Shown here one piece after another: positions 15,839 to 25,085 of a stretch of 64,000 bases of DNA (its first letter is position 1; the number at the start of each line of letters is the position of its first letter). Where the stretch lies: positions 124,001 to 188,000 of the forward strand of contig NZ_BMES01000003.1 of the NCBI RefSeq assembly GCF_014636935.1, read 5' to 3'. The DNA is from Alsobacter metallidurans. GTDB lineage: Bacteria; Pseudomonadota; Alphaproteobacteria; Rhizobiales; Beijerinckiaceae. The position numbers and the translations under genes were made by a program. The notes under the pieces were generated by a model, which worked only from the letters and a program-made list of their open reading frames with translations, did not search any database and was not told where the DNA came from.

Positions 15839-18579
15839 CCTGCCTCTGCCCGCAGGGCCGCAAGGCTCGATGCCGCTCGAAGCTCCCAGCCGCGCGCCCC
15901 CTGCTGGCGGGCGAGAGCCAGCGACTGCCGCAATAGGTCCTTCGCCCTGTCCCGAGAGGCCGCCTCGTCTTCTAGCGCAAGCAGGGCTTTCATTCGCAAG
16001 AGCTCCGGCATGGAGCAGAGATCGCCATGTGTCTCGGCGTCTTCCATCGTGCGGATGACGAGGGCGCGTGCCTCGGGGCTCCGCCCCGAATGCATGAGCC
16101 CCAGGATTAGTGCGAGGGTCAGCGGCATCGAGAGCAACTCGTAGGGCATCGCATGCAGCTTTGCGAGGCTCTCCTCGAGGATGGCGACGCCTGCCGCCGT
16201 TTCGCCCCGGCGAATCGCCACGACGCCCCGCCAGCCCCTTCCCACTTCCAGGTAGGGTGCGAAGGCGTTCGGCGCCGAGCGGGAGATGAATCGGTCGACA
16301 TGCTCTTCGAGCGCCGGTAGGTCACCGACCCAATCGAAGACCGAAATGCCCCAGCCCAGCGCGATGCAGAGACTGAGGGCATGATCCATCGCCGCGGCTT
16401 CCGCGATGGTGCGGCGGGCGCGGTCGACCGCCTGGTCAGGATAGCCTTGCAGCCACAGCGTCCGCGCCATGATGGCGCCGGCCAGGACGTGCCCGTCGAG
16501 ACCGAGGTAGAGCGTGGATGTCCGCTTGGAGCGCGGAGCGGCGGCCAGGGCCGCTTCCAGCTCCGTCCGGGCACGGCCGTGCTCGCCGGCGAAGTGGAAC
16601 GACATTCCGAGAATGGAGCGGGCCATGGCGGCTGCCCCGGGATCGGATTGCGAGTCAGCCAAGGCGACGCAGCGCTCGGCATAGCGGAGCGCCACCCGGA
16701 ATGCGCCCGTCCGCAAGTGGAACATCTGAAGGGAGCCAAGGACCTGGACCTGGTCCAGGGACGCTCCCGCCTCGTCGGCGATGTCGAGGCTTCTGACGAG
16801 AGCCTCACACGCGGCCTGCGTCCCGCCCCGCGTGAACATCAGGGAGACGCCGAGGGCCGATTGCAGATGCATTTCATCGCGCGTTCCGCGCGATGCCGGA
16901 TCGAGGGTGGCGAGCGCCCGCTCAGTCCAGCGGTGACACTCCGAGAGGAGCGACATCGCGAGGAAGACAGGGCCGGCCTTGGCCGCAAGCCGTCGGCCGA
17001 GGGTCGGGTCGCCATGCTCGCCAAAGCACCAATCGAGCGCCGCGCGCAAGTTGGCGAGGCCCGACAGGTGCCGCGCTCTCTCCGCCACGTTCGACAGGCG
17101 CGACCACTCGGCGCCGGTCTCCTCCAGCCAGGCCAGGACATGGCGAGCGTGCCGTGTTGAGACAGCCGACCTGTCTGCTTCCGGCCCCGGGCTCTGGAGC
17201 ATGAAGGCGCGCGTGGTGTCGAGGAGCCGATAGCGCACCATGGCCCCGACCGGCCGGGCAGCCACCATCGACTTGGCCACGAGACTGTCGAGGGAGGCGA
17301 AGAGTGCTTCGGCGCCCAAGCTTTCGTCCGTGCACACTGCAAGTGCAGCGTCGACCGTGAAGCTCCCGACGAAGACGGCGAGGCGGCGCAAGACGGTCCT
17401 GTCTTGCTCAGCAAGCAGTCCGAAGCTCCAGTCCAGTGTTGCGTGCAAGGTGCGCTGGCGCGCGGGTGCATCGCGTGCGCCCGTCCACGTCAGGGAAAGC
17501 CGTTCCTGGAGCAGGGCCGCCGTCCGCTCCAGGCCGAAGGCCTCGACACGCCGCGCGGCCAACTCGATGGCGAGCGGGATGCCATCGAGCTTTCGGCAAA
17601 TATCGGCGATCAGGGCTGCGGCGGCCTCGTCCGTGGCAAGCCTTACACCGGATGATACCGCTCGCTCCGTGAAGAGCCGCGTTGCCGGGGAGCGACAGAT
17701 GGCATCGGCCGTCAGGGGCGTGCTGGCGTCCGGGCAGGCGAGCGGCGCCAGCCGGTACACCTGCTCGCCCTCAACTTTCAGCGGTTCCCGGCTCGTGGCC
17801 AGGACCAGGACATCCGAAGTCTCCGCAAAGAGGCGCCCGGCGAAGATGGCGACGGCGTCGATGACGTGCTCGCACGTGTCGAAAACCACGAGAGAGGGGT
17901 TGCCACGGAGCGCCTCGATGACGGTGGCCGCCACGTCGTCGGCGTCGCCTTGCACGCCGAGCATGGACGCCACCGTCACCGCGACGAGGTCGGCATCCCC
18001 GAGCATGCTCAGGTCCACGAAAAGAACGGCTCCGTCGACATGGGACGCGAGGTCGTGGGCCACGTCCAGGGCGAGCGTCGACTTGCCGACCCCGCCCGGT
18101 CCGACGATCGTGACGAAGCGGCGAGACGCTAGCACCTGCCTGACCGTTCGGCTGTCCTCCTCGCGGCCAAGGACCAGCGGTGGCCGATTGGGCATGTTGG
18201 TCCGCTGGCGCGCCGGATCCGGAGAGCTGACGGTTCCGCGACGCACGCGCGCAACCGTCGCGACAAAGCAATAGCCGCGGCCCGGCAGGGTCGTGATGTA
18301 GCGAGCCCCATCCCTCCCGTCGCCAAGCGCCTTGCGCAGGTTGGCCATATGGAAGCGCAGGCTTCCCTCTCCCACCGTCATGTCCGGCCAAACGCGCGCC
18401 AGGAGCTCATTCTTGCCGACGGGTTCGTTCGGGCTGGCCGCCAGAGCGGCGAGAATATCGAAGGCGCGCGCTCCCACGTCGACCGTCTCGGCCCCGCGCA
18501 GCAGCAGCCGTTCCCTCGGCTTGAGGGTGAACGGCCCGAAGGAGAGCACATCGGCTTCGGGGGAAGGCAGCTCTGGCAT
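15835..18579 (-). CDS. Large winged-helix / NB-ARC-like ATPase / TPR transcriptional regulator
   Basis: A 914-residue regulator of the COG3903 type. Residues about 10-105 form an OmpR-type winged helix (LSFGPFTLKPRERLLLRG, ending TTLPGRGYCFVATV). A STAND/NB-ARC-like ATPase follows with Walker A GPGGVGKSTLAL (about 165), Walker B-like SLVVFDTCEHV and a DGIPLAIELAARRVEAF segment. From about residue 480 to the end the sequence is alpha-helical and Ala/Leu-rich, as in tetratricopeptide arrays. Such proteins act as ligand- or partner-gated switches, but few have been studied. It is divergent from the ohr-hydrolase-dipZ cluster (196 bp between starts), which is the likely target. Confidence 0.87.
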   Translation of the reverse strand: MPELPSPEADVLSFGPFTLKPRERLLLRGAETVDVGARAFDILAALAASPNEPVGKNELLARVWPDMTVGEGSLRFHMANLRKALGDGRDGARYITTLPGRGYCFVATVARVRRGTVSSPDPARQRTNMPNRPPLVLGREEDSRTVRQVLASRRFVTIVGPGGVGKSTLALDVAHDLASHVDGAVLFVDLSMLGDADLVAVTVASMLGVQGDADDVAATVIEALRGNPSLVVFDTCEHVIDAVAIFAGRLFAETSDVLVLATSREPLKVEGEQVYRLAPLACPDASTPLTADAICRSPATRLFTERAVSSGVRLATDEAAAALIADICRKLDGIPLAIELAARRVEAFGLERTAALLQERLSLTWTGARDAPARQRTLHATLDWSFGLLAEQDRTVLRRLAVFVGSFTVDAALAVCTDESLGAEALFASLDSLVAKSMVAARPVGAMVRYRLLDTTRAFMLQSPGPEADRSAVSTRHARHVLAWLEETGAEWSRLSNVAERARHLSGLANLRAALDWCFGEHGDPTLGRRLAAKAGPVFLAMSLLSECHRWTERALATLDPASRGTRDEMHLQSALGVSLMFTRGGTQAACEALVRSLDIADEAGASLDQVQVLGSLQMFHLRTGAFRVALRYAERCVALADSQSDPGAAAMARSILGMSFHFAGEHGRARTELEAALAAAPRSKRTSTLYLGLDGHVLAGAIMARTLWLQGYPDQAVDRARRTIAEAAAMDHALSLCIALGWGISVFDWVGDLPALEEHVDRFISRSAPNAFAPYLEVGRGWRGVVAIRRGETAAGVAILEESLAKLHAMPYELLSMPLTLALILGLMHSGRSPEARALVIRTMEDAETHGDLCSMPELLRMKALLALEDEAASRDRAKDLLRQSLALARQQGARGWELRAASSLAALRAEAG

Positions 18580-18775
18580 GACCTCGTTCGCTTGTTCGAT
18601 TCAAGACTATCCATTTGGAGCCGTGGTCGCCACGCGCCACGTGCGGGCTCTCATCGGCTGATTAGCGCTCATGGCGGCTGACAAGCGCTAACGGGCTTGC
18701 AGGCATCGCCTCCGCTACGACGGCAGGACGCGATCTATCGCCCCTTCGCTGACCATCGACCAGGAGACACGTCCC

Positions 18776-19213
18776 ATGACGGACGCCAAGGTGCTCTACA
18801 CAGGCCAGGTCCACACGACCGGCGGACGCGACAAGGGCGCTGCACGCAGCTCTGACGGCAGGCTGGACATCGCGCTCTCCGTGCCGGGCGGGACAGGGTC
18901 AGGCGCCAATCCCGAACAGCTCTTCGCGGCGGGGTGGTCCGCGTGCTTCGAGGGCGCCATCGCCATCGCCGCCCGCCGCATGAAGGTTACGGTTCCGGCC
19001 GATCTTGCCATCGACGCCGAGGTCAGCCTGAACCAGGGGAGCGAGGGCTATTTCCTGTCCGCCCGCCTGACCGTTTCGCTGCCTGGTCTTGATCCAGGCA
19101 CGGCCCGGGCGCTCATCGATGCCGCGCACGAGACCTGCCCGTACTCCAAAGCGACCCGCGGCAACATCGATGTCGCAATCGTGCTCGCCGATCTCCGCCC
19201 GGCCGGACCTTGA
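18776..19213 (+). CDS. ohr: Organic hydroperoxide resistance protein Ohr (OsmC/Ohr family)
   Basis: A 145-residue thiol peroxidase that reduces organic hydroperoxides. The two reactive cysteines are Cys57 in SACFEG and Cys121 in HETCPYSKATRG, at normal spacing. NPEQLFAAGWSACF is the family hallmark. It is the first gene of a plus-strand cluster with a hydrolase and DipZ. No adjacent OhrR gene is present, so control may come from the divergent winged-helix ATPase. Ohr is normally recycled by lipoylated proteins. Confidence 0.94.
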   Translation: MTDAKVLYTGQVHTTGGRDKGAARSSDGRLDIALSVPGGTGSGANPEQLFAAGWSACFEGAIAIAARRMKVTVPADLAIDAEVSLNQGSEGYFLSARLTVSLPGLDPGTARALIDAAHETCPYSKATRGNIDVAIVLADLRPAGP

Positions 19214-19229
19214 GATCAAGGGGCCTGCG

Positions 19230-19997
19230 ATGAACCGATCCAACGTCCTGTCTGCCCTAGTCGCCCTCGCGGCCTTGGCGACGCCTCCCGCAGCCTCGGC
19301 CGCTTCCGTCCGCAACGTCGTCATCGTCCACGGCGCCTTCGCCGACGGCTCGGGCTGGCGCAAGGTGTCCGACCTCCTGACGGCCAAGGGGCTGCGCGTC
19401 AGCATCGTCCAGGAGCCGCTCACCTCGCTTTCCGACGACGTAGCCGCGACGCGCAGGATCCTCGCCCTGCAGGACGGCCCCATTATCCTCGTCGGGCACA
19501 GCTACGGCGGCATGGTGGTCACCGCCGCGGGAGATGATCCCAAGGTGGCGGGCCTCGTCTACGTCGCGGCGTTCCAGCCCGACCGGGGCGAGAGCTTGGC
19601 GAAGCTCGCCGACAGCAAGCCCGTGACCGGAGCGAAGCCCGATGCGATCCAGGCGACGCCCGACGGCTTCCTCTATCTAGCGCCGGCCGACTTCCCCGCC
19701 GCCTTCGCCGCCGACCTGCCCCACGCCGAGGCGGCCTTCATGGCGCAATCACAGGTTTTCGCCGCGAGGGCCGCCTTCGCGCAGGAGGCCGGCGAGCCGG
19801 CCTGGAAGTCGAAGCCGAGCTGGGCCCTCGTGGCGACCCAGGACCGCTCGATCAATCCGGACCTGGAGCGCGAGATGGCCAAGCGCGCCGGCAGCACCGT
19901 CCGCGAGGTGAAGGCCAGCCACGCCGTTTACCTCTCGCGCCCGGCGGATGTGGCGGCTCTGATTGTTGAAGCGGCGGCCAAGGCGCCCTCGCGATGA
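19230..19997 (+). CDS. Secreted alpha/beta hydrolase
   Basis: A 255-residue alpha/beta-hydrolase with a signal peptide (VLSALVALAALATPPAASA). The oxyanion segment VVIVHGAFADGSGW and the nucleophile elbow GHSYGG are clear. The C-terminal His lies in KASHAVYLSRP, completing a Ser-His pair. It resembles the small hydrolase/esterase group that includes plant-like salicylate and chloroperoxidase-fold enzymes. The ATG at 19230 follows ohr by 16 bp; the open frame further upstream overlaps ohr and is not used. The stop overlaps the dipZ start as ATGA. The substrate is unknown. Confidence 0.85.
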   Translation: MNRSNVLSALVALAALATPPAASAASVRNVVIVHGAFADGSGWRKVSDLLTAKGLRVSIVQEPLTSLSDDVAATRRILALQDGPIILVGHSYGGMVVTAAGDDPKVAGLVYVAAFQPDRGESLAKLADSKPVTGAKPDAIQATPDGFLYLAPADFPAAFAADLPHAEAAFMAQSQVFAARAAFAQEAGEPAWKSKPSWALVATQDRSINPDLEREMAKRAGSTVREVKASHAVYLSRPADVAALIVEAAAKAPSR

Positions 19998-21730
19998 TCG
20001 CCGCATCCTTTCTCGCGGTCTGCTTCCTGGCCGGCGCACTCACCATCGCGAGCCCCTGCATCCTGCCGGTGGTGCCGTTCGTGTTCGCCGGGCATGGCCA
20101 GCCGTTCTTGCGTGGAACCTTGCCGCTCCTCGCCGGCCTCGTCGCGGCCTTTGCGTCGGTCGTCGCGCTCGCAGCGACAGGCGCCGCTTGGGCGGCGGAG
20201 GCGCATGAGGTTGGCCGTGCCCTGGGGCTCGTCGTGCTGGCCTTCGCCGCCGCCACGCTCTTGTCGAGCCGCCTCGCAGCCTTCGCCGCGCGCCCGTTCA
20301 CGAACTTGGGCGGCCGCCTCTCGGAACAGGTCGGGACCGGCGCGGGCGCTTCCGTCGTGACGGGGTTAGCTGCCGGCCTCCTCTGGTCCCCTTGCGCCGG
20401 GCCGGTGCTCGCGCTCATCCTTGCCGGCGGCGCCGCATCGGCATCGCCGCTGGCGACGGGGGTGGCGGCCGGCGCCTATGCCGCGGGGGCGGCGGCGTCC
20501 CTTGCCGTCATTGTGCTGGCGGGACGCCGGCTGGCAACCGGGCTGCGTGCCGCGGCCTCCATGACGCACCGGCTGAGACAGGTGGCTGGTGTCGCCGCAC
20601 TCGGTGGTGTGGTGGCCATCGCGTCCGGCTTCGACGCGACTGTGCTCGCGCAGCTTCCCGCCCCGGCTGCGGGGCGGATCGAGAGCGCTTTAGTCGGAAG
20701 GCTCCCGGCAACGGCCAAGGTGGTCCTGGCGCCCGCGTCCAAACCATCCTTTCGCAGCAGCCTGCCCGTCCTCGGCGACCTGCCGTCGCTCGCCGGCGCC
20801 ACCGGCTGGCTGAACGGCCCTCCCCTGGCGGCCGAAGCCCTGCGCGGCAAGGTCGTTCTCGTCCAGTTCTGGACCTACTCCTGCATTAACTGCATTCGGA
20901 CGCTCCCCTTCGTCAGGACCTGGGCCGAGACCTTCGCCGCCAAGGGACTGGCGGTAGTTGGGGTTCACACGCCCGAGTTCGCCTTCGAGCACAACGAAAG
21001 CAACGTCCGGCGTGCGCTCGCCCGCTTCGGGCTGACCTATCCCGTCGCCATCGACAACGGCTTCAAGGTCTGGCGCGCCTTCGGAAACGAGTCGTGGCCG
21101 GGCTTTGCTTTGGCCGACGCGCAGGGCCGGATCCGCTACCGCACGGCTGGGGAGGGACAGGAGGCCCGCACGGAGCAGGCGATCCGGGACTTGCTGGCCG
21201 AAGCGGGCGCGGCCCGCGATCCGGCCTCCACCCCGGCTGCGCCGCCGGCGCCGGGCGAACAGGCCGCCGCGGATTGGGATCACCTGCGCTCAGACGAAAC
21301 CTATCTTGGCTATGCCCAGGCGAGCCGCTTCGCCTCGCGGGAGATTGTCGCCGCCGACCGTCCACAGGTCTACTCGTATGCAGACCTGCCCGCCAACCGG
21401 TGGGGCCTGTCGGGCGCCTGGACCATCGCCGCGGACCGCGCCATCGGTGCTGGCGTGGACGGCCGGGTGGCCTATCGCTTCAACGCTCGCGATCTCCATC
21501 TCGTCCTCGGCGCCGGTCGGGCTGCCAACTCGATCCGATTCCAGGTCACGGTGGACGGCCATGCGCCGGGACCGGACCACGGCTCCGACATCGACGCGGA
21601 GGGCTTCGGCGCGGTCTCGGAGACACGGCTCTACCAGCTCGTTCGACAGGCTGACGGTCCCCGCGTCCGGACGGTCGAGATCCGGTTCCTCGATCCCGGA
21701 GTGGAGGCCTATGCCTTCACCTTCGGCTGA
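19994..21730 (+). CDS. DipZ-like thiol-disulfide transporter fused to a thioredoxin domain
   Basis: A 578-residue three-part protein. Residues about 1-230 are a CcdA/DsbD-type membrane domain with six or so helices (ASPCILPVVPFVFAG, then GLLWSPCAGPVLALI, each carrying a Cys). Residues about 280-410 are a TlpA/redoxin domain with the active site WTYSCINCIR. The last 150 residues form a beta-rich domain like the C-terminal part of mycobacterial DipZ. It would carry reducing power across the membrane to periplasmic partners. Fusion with ohr and secreted hydrolases in one cluster suggests periplasmic oxidative-stress repair. Confidence 0.88.
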   Translation: MIAASFLAVCFLAGALTIASPCILPVVPFVFAGHGQPFLRGTLPLLAGLVAAFASVVALAATGAAWAAEAHEVGRALGLVVLAFAAATLLSSRLAAFAARPFTNLGGRLSEQVGTGAGASVVTGLAAGLLWSPCAGPVLALILAGGAASASPLATGVAAGAYAAGAAASLAVIVLAGRRLATGLRAAASMTHRLRQVAGVAALGGVVAIASGFDATVLAQLPAPAAGRIESALVGRLPATAKVVLAPASKPSFRSSLPVLGDLPSLAGATGWLNGPPLAAEALRGKVVLVQFWTYSCINCIRTLPFVRTWAETFAAKGLAVVGVHTPEFAFEHNESNVRRALARFGLTYPVAIDNGFKVWRAFGNESWPGFALADAQGRIRYRTAGEGQEARTEQAIRDLLAEAGAARDPASTPAAPPAPGEQAAADWDHLRSDETYLGYAQASRFASREIVAADRPQVYSYADLPANRWGLSGAWTIAADRAIGAGVDGRVAYRFNARDLHLVLGAGRAANSIRFQVTVDGHAPGPDHGSDIDAEGFGAVSETRLYQLVRQADGPRVRTVEIRFLDPGVEAYAFTFG

Positions 21731-21744
21731 GGGAGATCGCACCC

Positions 21745-21927
21745 ATGCCGCTCCGCTCCGTCCTGCGTCTTCTCGTGCTCGTGACGGCCGGCTTCGCCGT
21801 CGGCGCCGGTCCCTGCGCCTGGGACACGCCTCCCACACGTCCGCAAACGTCCCGTCCGACACAAATCACTCCCAAACCCCTGCAGCTCTCGTCCCCGGAG
21901 ATCCGCCATGACAATCGAGCCCATTGA
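21745..21927 (+). CDS. Possible 60-residue secreted peptide (uncertain)
   Basis: A short frame follows dipZ by 14 bp, with GAGGGAGA upstream of its ATG. The N-terminus is a hydrophobic signal-like run (SVLRLLVLVTAGFAVGAG) and the rest is Pro/Thr-rich with no known domain. It overlaps the start of the next hydrolase by 20 bp. Position and signal peptide favour a real gene, but length and the Pro-rich tail could be chance. No family recognised. Confidence 0.3.
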   Translation: MPLRSVLRLLVLVTAGFAVGAGPCAWDTPPTRPQTSRPTQITPKPLQLSSPEIRHDNRAH

Positions 21928-22921
21928 TCCCTCACGCCGCGCCCTCATTGGTGGCGCCGCCTTGGCGCTCGCCACGGCTCCTTTCGTCACGCGGAAGGCT
22001 CACGCCCAGGCCGCCGAACCGAAGACGTTCGGCCCGATCCGGCAGGTGCAGGCCGGCGTTCTCGACATCGGCTATGTCGAGCTTGGACCGGCCGACGGCC
22101 CGCCCGTGCTGCTGCTGCACGGCTGGCCCTACGACGTCCACAGCTACGCCGAAGTCGCGCCCATCCTCGCCGCCGCAGGTCACCGCGTGCTTGTCCCGCA
22201 CCTGCGCGGCTACGGCGCCACGCGGTTCCTCTCGGCCGGGACGATGCGCAACGGCCAGCAGGCGGCGCTCGCTCTCGACATCCTCGCCTTCATGGACGCC
22301 CTGAGGATCCAGACGGCCGTCGTCGCCGGCTACGACTGGGGCGCCCGCACCGCCAACATCCTCGCCGCCCTCTGGCGCGAGCGCTGCAAGGGGCTCGTCT
22401 CGGTAAGCGGCTACCTCATCGGCAGCCAGGAAGCGAACCGTGCGCCTCTGCCGCCCAAGGCCGAGTTGCAGTGGTGGTACCAGTACTACTTCGCGACGGA
22501 CCGCGGCGCGGCGGGCTATGCCAAGTACACCAGGGACTTCGCCCGGCTTATCTGGGAGCTGGCCTCGCCGCAGTGGCGCTTTGACGAGGCGACGTTCGCC
22601 CGCACGGCGACGTCGCTGGAGAACCCGGACCACGTGGCGGTCTCCATCCACAATTACCGCTGGCGTCTCGGCCTCGCGCCGGGAGAAGCCCGCTACGACG
22701 AGACGGAGCGCAGGCTCGCGAGCTTCCCCGCCATCGGCGTCCCCACGATCACAATGGAGGGCGACGCGAACGGGGCGCCCCACCCCGATCCATCCACTTA
22801 TGCCAAGCGGTTCACCGGACGCTACGAGCACCGTATCGTGAGCGGGGGCATCGGCCACAACCTGCCGCAGGAAGCGCCGCGAGACTTCGCCCAAGCGGTG
22901 CTCGACGTGGCGAAAGCCTGA
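21908..22921 (+). CDS. Alpha/beta hydrolase of the epoxide hydrolase / haloalkane dehalogenase type, Tat-exported
   Basis: A 337-residue hydrolase. The N-terminus has a Tat-like signal (SRRALIGGAALALATAPF, ending AHAQA). The oxyanion motif is LLHGWPYDVHSY, the nucleophile is Asp in AGYDWGARTANIL, and HLRGYGATRF precedes it. The His comes late in GGIGHNLPQEAP. An Asp nucleophile in a GYDWG elbow is typical of soluble epoxide hydrolases and haloalkane dehalogenases, so an ester or epoxide substrate is plausible. It belongs to the ohr-dipZ cluster and would act in the periplasm. Confidence 0.88.
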   Translation: MTIEPIDPSRRALIGGAALALATAPFVTRKAHAQAAEPKTFGPIRQVQAGVLDIGYVELGPADGPPVLLLHGWPYDVHSYAEVAPILAAAGHRVLVPHLRGYGATRFLSAGTMRNGQQAALALDILAFMDALRIQTAVVAGYDWGARTANILAALWRERCKGLVSVSGYLIGSQEANRAPLPPKAELQWWYQYYFATDRGAAGYAKYTRDFARLIWELASPQWRFDEATFARTATSLENPDHVAVSIHNYRWRLGLAPGEARYDETERRLASFPAIGVPTITMEGDANGAPHPDPSTYAKRFTGRYEHRIVSGGIGHNLPQEAPRDFAQAVLDVAKA

Positions 22922-22996
22922 TCCGCCGCCCACGCCGCTCCTTGCCCTTTCAGTCCGACCAGCGCCGGACACTCCGGCGCACGGAGACCTGTGACC

Positions 22997-23237
22997 ATGA
23001 CCTACTCCTCGGGTGACCAGCGCCCCGCGGCGCTCGTGTTCGGCGGCTCGCGCGGCATCGGCGCCGCGACAGCGACACGCCTCGCTGCCGACGGCTTGCG
23101 CGTCGCCCTCACCTATGCCTCGCGGACGGCTCACCCGACCGTCGGAGGTCGCCGGAATGGCGTCGTACCTCGCCGAGCCCGAGGCGGGCACGATCACCGG
23201 CGCGAGCCTCACGGTGGATGGCGGCTTCGTGCTCTAA
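22997..23237 (+). pseudogene. Short-chain dehydrogenase remnant with internal deletion and frame change
   Basis: The reading frame from ATG 22997 begins a Rossmann fold (LVFGGSRGIGAATATRL, then VALTYASR). From about 23130 the SDR C-terminal signature appears in a different frame: RPSEVAGMASYLAEPEAG, then ITGASLTVDGGFVL and a stop at 23237. The central part of an SDR, some 170 residues including the Ser-Tyr-Lys catalytic site, is missing. This is a deleted, non-functional gene at the end of the ohr-dipZ cluster. Confidence 0.85.
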
Positions 23238-23408
23238 CGGTCGCTTCCGCGACCTGGCAGCGAAGGCCAGGAGACGGCGGGCGGGCCAAATATCGCGCGT
23301 CTATCGCATCGATCGACGATACCGCCGAAGACGCCGCCTCCCCTAAGCGGTTCTGTGGTTGAGCTAAACGAGCATCCTTTCGTCTTATTGCGTGCCTAGG
23401 TCCCGCAG

Positions 23409-24998
23409 ATGAGTTCCATCGCCTTGGCCGATCTCGGCTGGTCGACGCCGGACGGCAGAGTTCTATTTTCTGGCCTCACCCTGACCTTCGGTCCCGAACG
23501 TGTGGGCCTGGTCGGGCGCAATGGCGTAGGCAAGTCCACGCTCCTGAAGATCATCCGGGGCCAGATCGCGCCGACATCCGGTCGGGTCTCCGTCCAGGGC
23601 AAGGTGAGCTCGCTGGAACAAACCGTCCAGATCGGGCCGGAGGACACGATCGCCGACCTGTTCGGTGTCGCGTCGCACCTCGCCCTGCTGTGCAGGGCCG
23701 CGGCCGGGGACGCGAGCGGCGATGAACTCGCAGACGCCGACTGGACGCTCGAAGCCCGGCTCGCGGCCAGCCTGGAACGGATCGGCCTCCAGGTCGGACC
23801 CGAAGCCCGTCTGGCCGACCTGTCCGGCGGACAGCGGACCCGGGCTGCACTGGCGGCCGTGACCTTTCACGATCCGGATATCCTGCTCCTCGACGAACCA
23901 ACCAACAATCTCGACAGGGCCGGTCGGGACGCGGTGCGCGCGCTCCTACAGGACTGGCGAGGTGGCGCAGTCGTGGTGAGCCACGACCGCGAGTTGCTGG
24001 AGGACATGGATGCAATCGTCGAGCTGACGTCGCTCGGGGCGTCGCGCTATAGCGGAGGCTGGTCGGCTTACCGCGCCCGAAAGGACATCGAATTGGAGGC
24101 TGCCGCGCACGAGCTGGAGAGTGCGGAGAGAGCCGCAGCGAGCGCCCGGCGACGGGACCAAGAGAAAGCTGAGAGGCGGGACCGGCGGGACTCGGCCGGG
24201 GCGAGACAGGCGAAGGGCGGCGGGATGCCCCGCATCTTGCTTGGCGCCCGGAAGAACCAGGCCGAGGTGTCGGGCGGAGCGCAGGCAAAGAGTGCCGAAA
24301 GACGGCAGGCGGAACTCGACGCTGCTGCCGCCCGGGCGCGGGGGCTGGTCGAAATCCTCCAGCCTTTCGTGGTGAGCCTTCCACCGACCGGACTGGCGTC
24401 CGGCCGGACAGTGTTGCGGCTCGACGACGTGGCAGCAGGTTACGATCCCGCGCGGCCCCTGATTGAAGGCCTGTCGTTTGCGATGACAGGGCCGGAACGG
24501 ATCGCCATTCTCGGCCCCAACGGATCCGGCAAGTCGACACTATTGAAAGTCATCGTCGGCGATCTCGCCCCGCTTCGCGGCCAGGTGACGCTTTCAGTTC
24601 CAACTGCCACTCTGGACCAGCGTATGGATCTTCTGGATCCGGCGACGACCATTCGGGACAACTTCCTTCGATTGAACCCGGGCGCCACGGAGAATGCCTG
24701 CCGTGCCGCGCTCGCGACGTTTCAGTTCCGCGCGGATGCAGCCCTGATGAACGTCGGAACCCTGAGCGGAGGCCAGATGCTTCGCGCAGGCCTCGCCTGT
24801 GTTCTCGGCGGCCCCAAACCGCCTCTGCTCCTCGTGCTGGACGAACCGACCAACCACCTCGACCTCGAAGCGATCCAAGCCGTCGAGGCTGGCCTGGCCG
24901 CATACGACGGCGCACTGCTGGTCGTCAGCCATGACCAAACCTTCGTTGCTGCACTGGGCATACAGCAGACCATCTCTTTGGATCCTGTCTCTCGATAG
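23409..24998 (+). CDS. ABC-F family ATPase (ribosome-associated type)
   Basis: A 529-residue protein with two ABC cassettes and no membrane segments. Walker A motifs are GRNGVGKSTL (about 37) and GPNGSGKSTL (about 365). The signatures are LSGGQRTRAAL and LSGGQMLRAGL; the Walker B motifs are LLLDEPTNNLD and VLDEPTNHLD. The inter-domain linker (about 215-300) is rich in Arg, Glu and Ala, as expected for the P-site tRNA interaction motif. ABC-F proteins act on ribosomes, some giving antibiotic resistance, others easing stalled translation. Which applies here is unclear. It stands alone, convergent with the sigma-factor gene. Confidence 0.9.
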   Translation: MSSIALADLGWSTPDGRVLFSGLTLTFGPERVGLVGRNGVGKSTLLKIIRGQIAPTSGRVSVQGKVSSLEQTVQIGPEDTIADLFGVASHLALLCRAAAGDASGDELADADWTLEARLAASLERIGLQVGPEARLADLSGGQRTRAALAAVTFHDPDILLLDEPTNNLDRAGRDAVRALLQDWRGGAVVVSHDRELLEDMDAIVELTSLGASRYSGGWSAYRARKDIELEAAAHELESAERAAASARRRDQEKAERRDRRDSAGARQAKGGGMPRILLGARKNQAEVSGGAQAKSAERRQAELDAAAARARGLVEILQPFVVSLPPTGLASGRTVLRLDDVAAGYDPARPLIEGLSFAMTGPERIAILGPNGSGKSTLLKVIVGDLAPLRGQVTLSVPTATLDQRMDLLDPATTIRDNFLRLNPGATENACRAALATFQFRADAALMNVGTLSGGQMLRAGLACVLGGPKPPLLLVLDEPTNHLDLEAIQAVEAGLAAYDGALLVVSHDQTFVAALGIQQTISLDPVSR

Positions 24999-25085
24999 GA
25001 CCTTCCGACGGGCGCTGCTGCCTGTCGTACCTCTCTTTGAAGGGCGAACTCTGCAAACGTCCGCCTTGGGTCACCCGCAGCGTGA

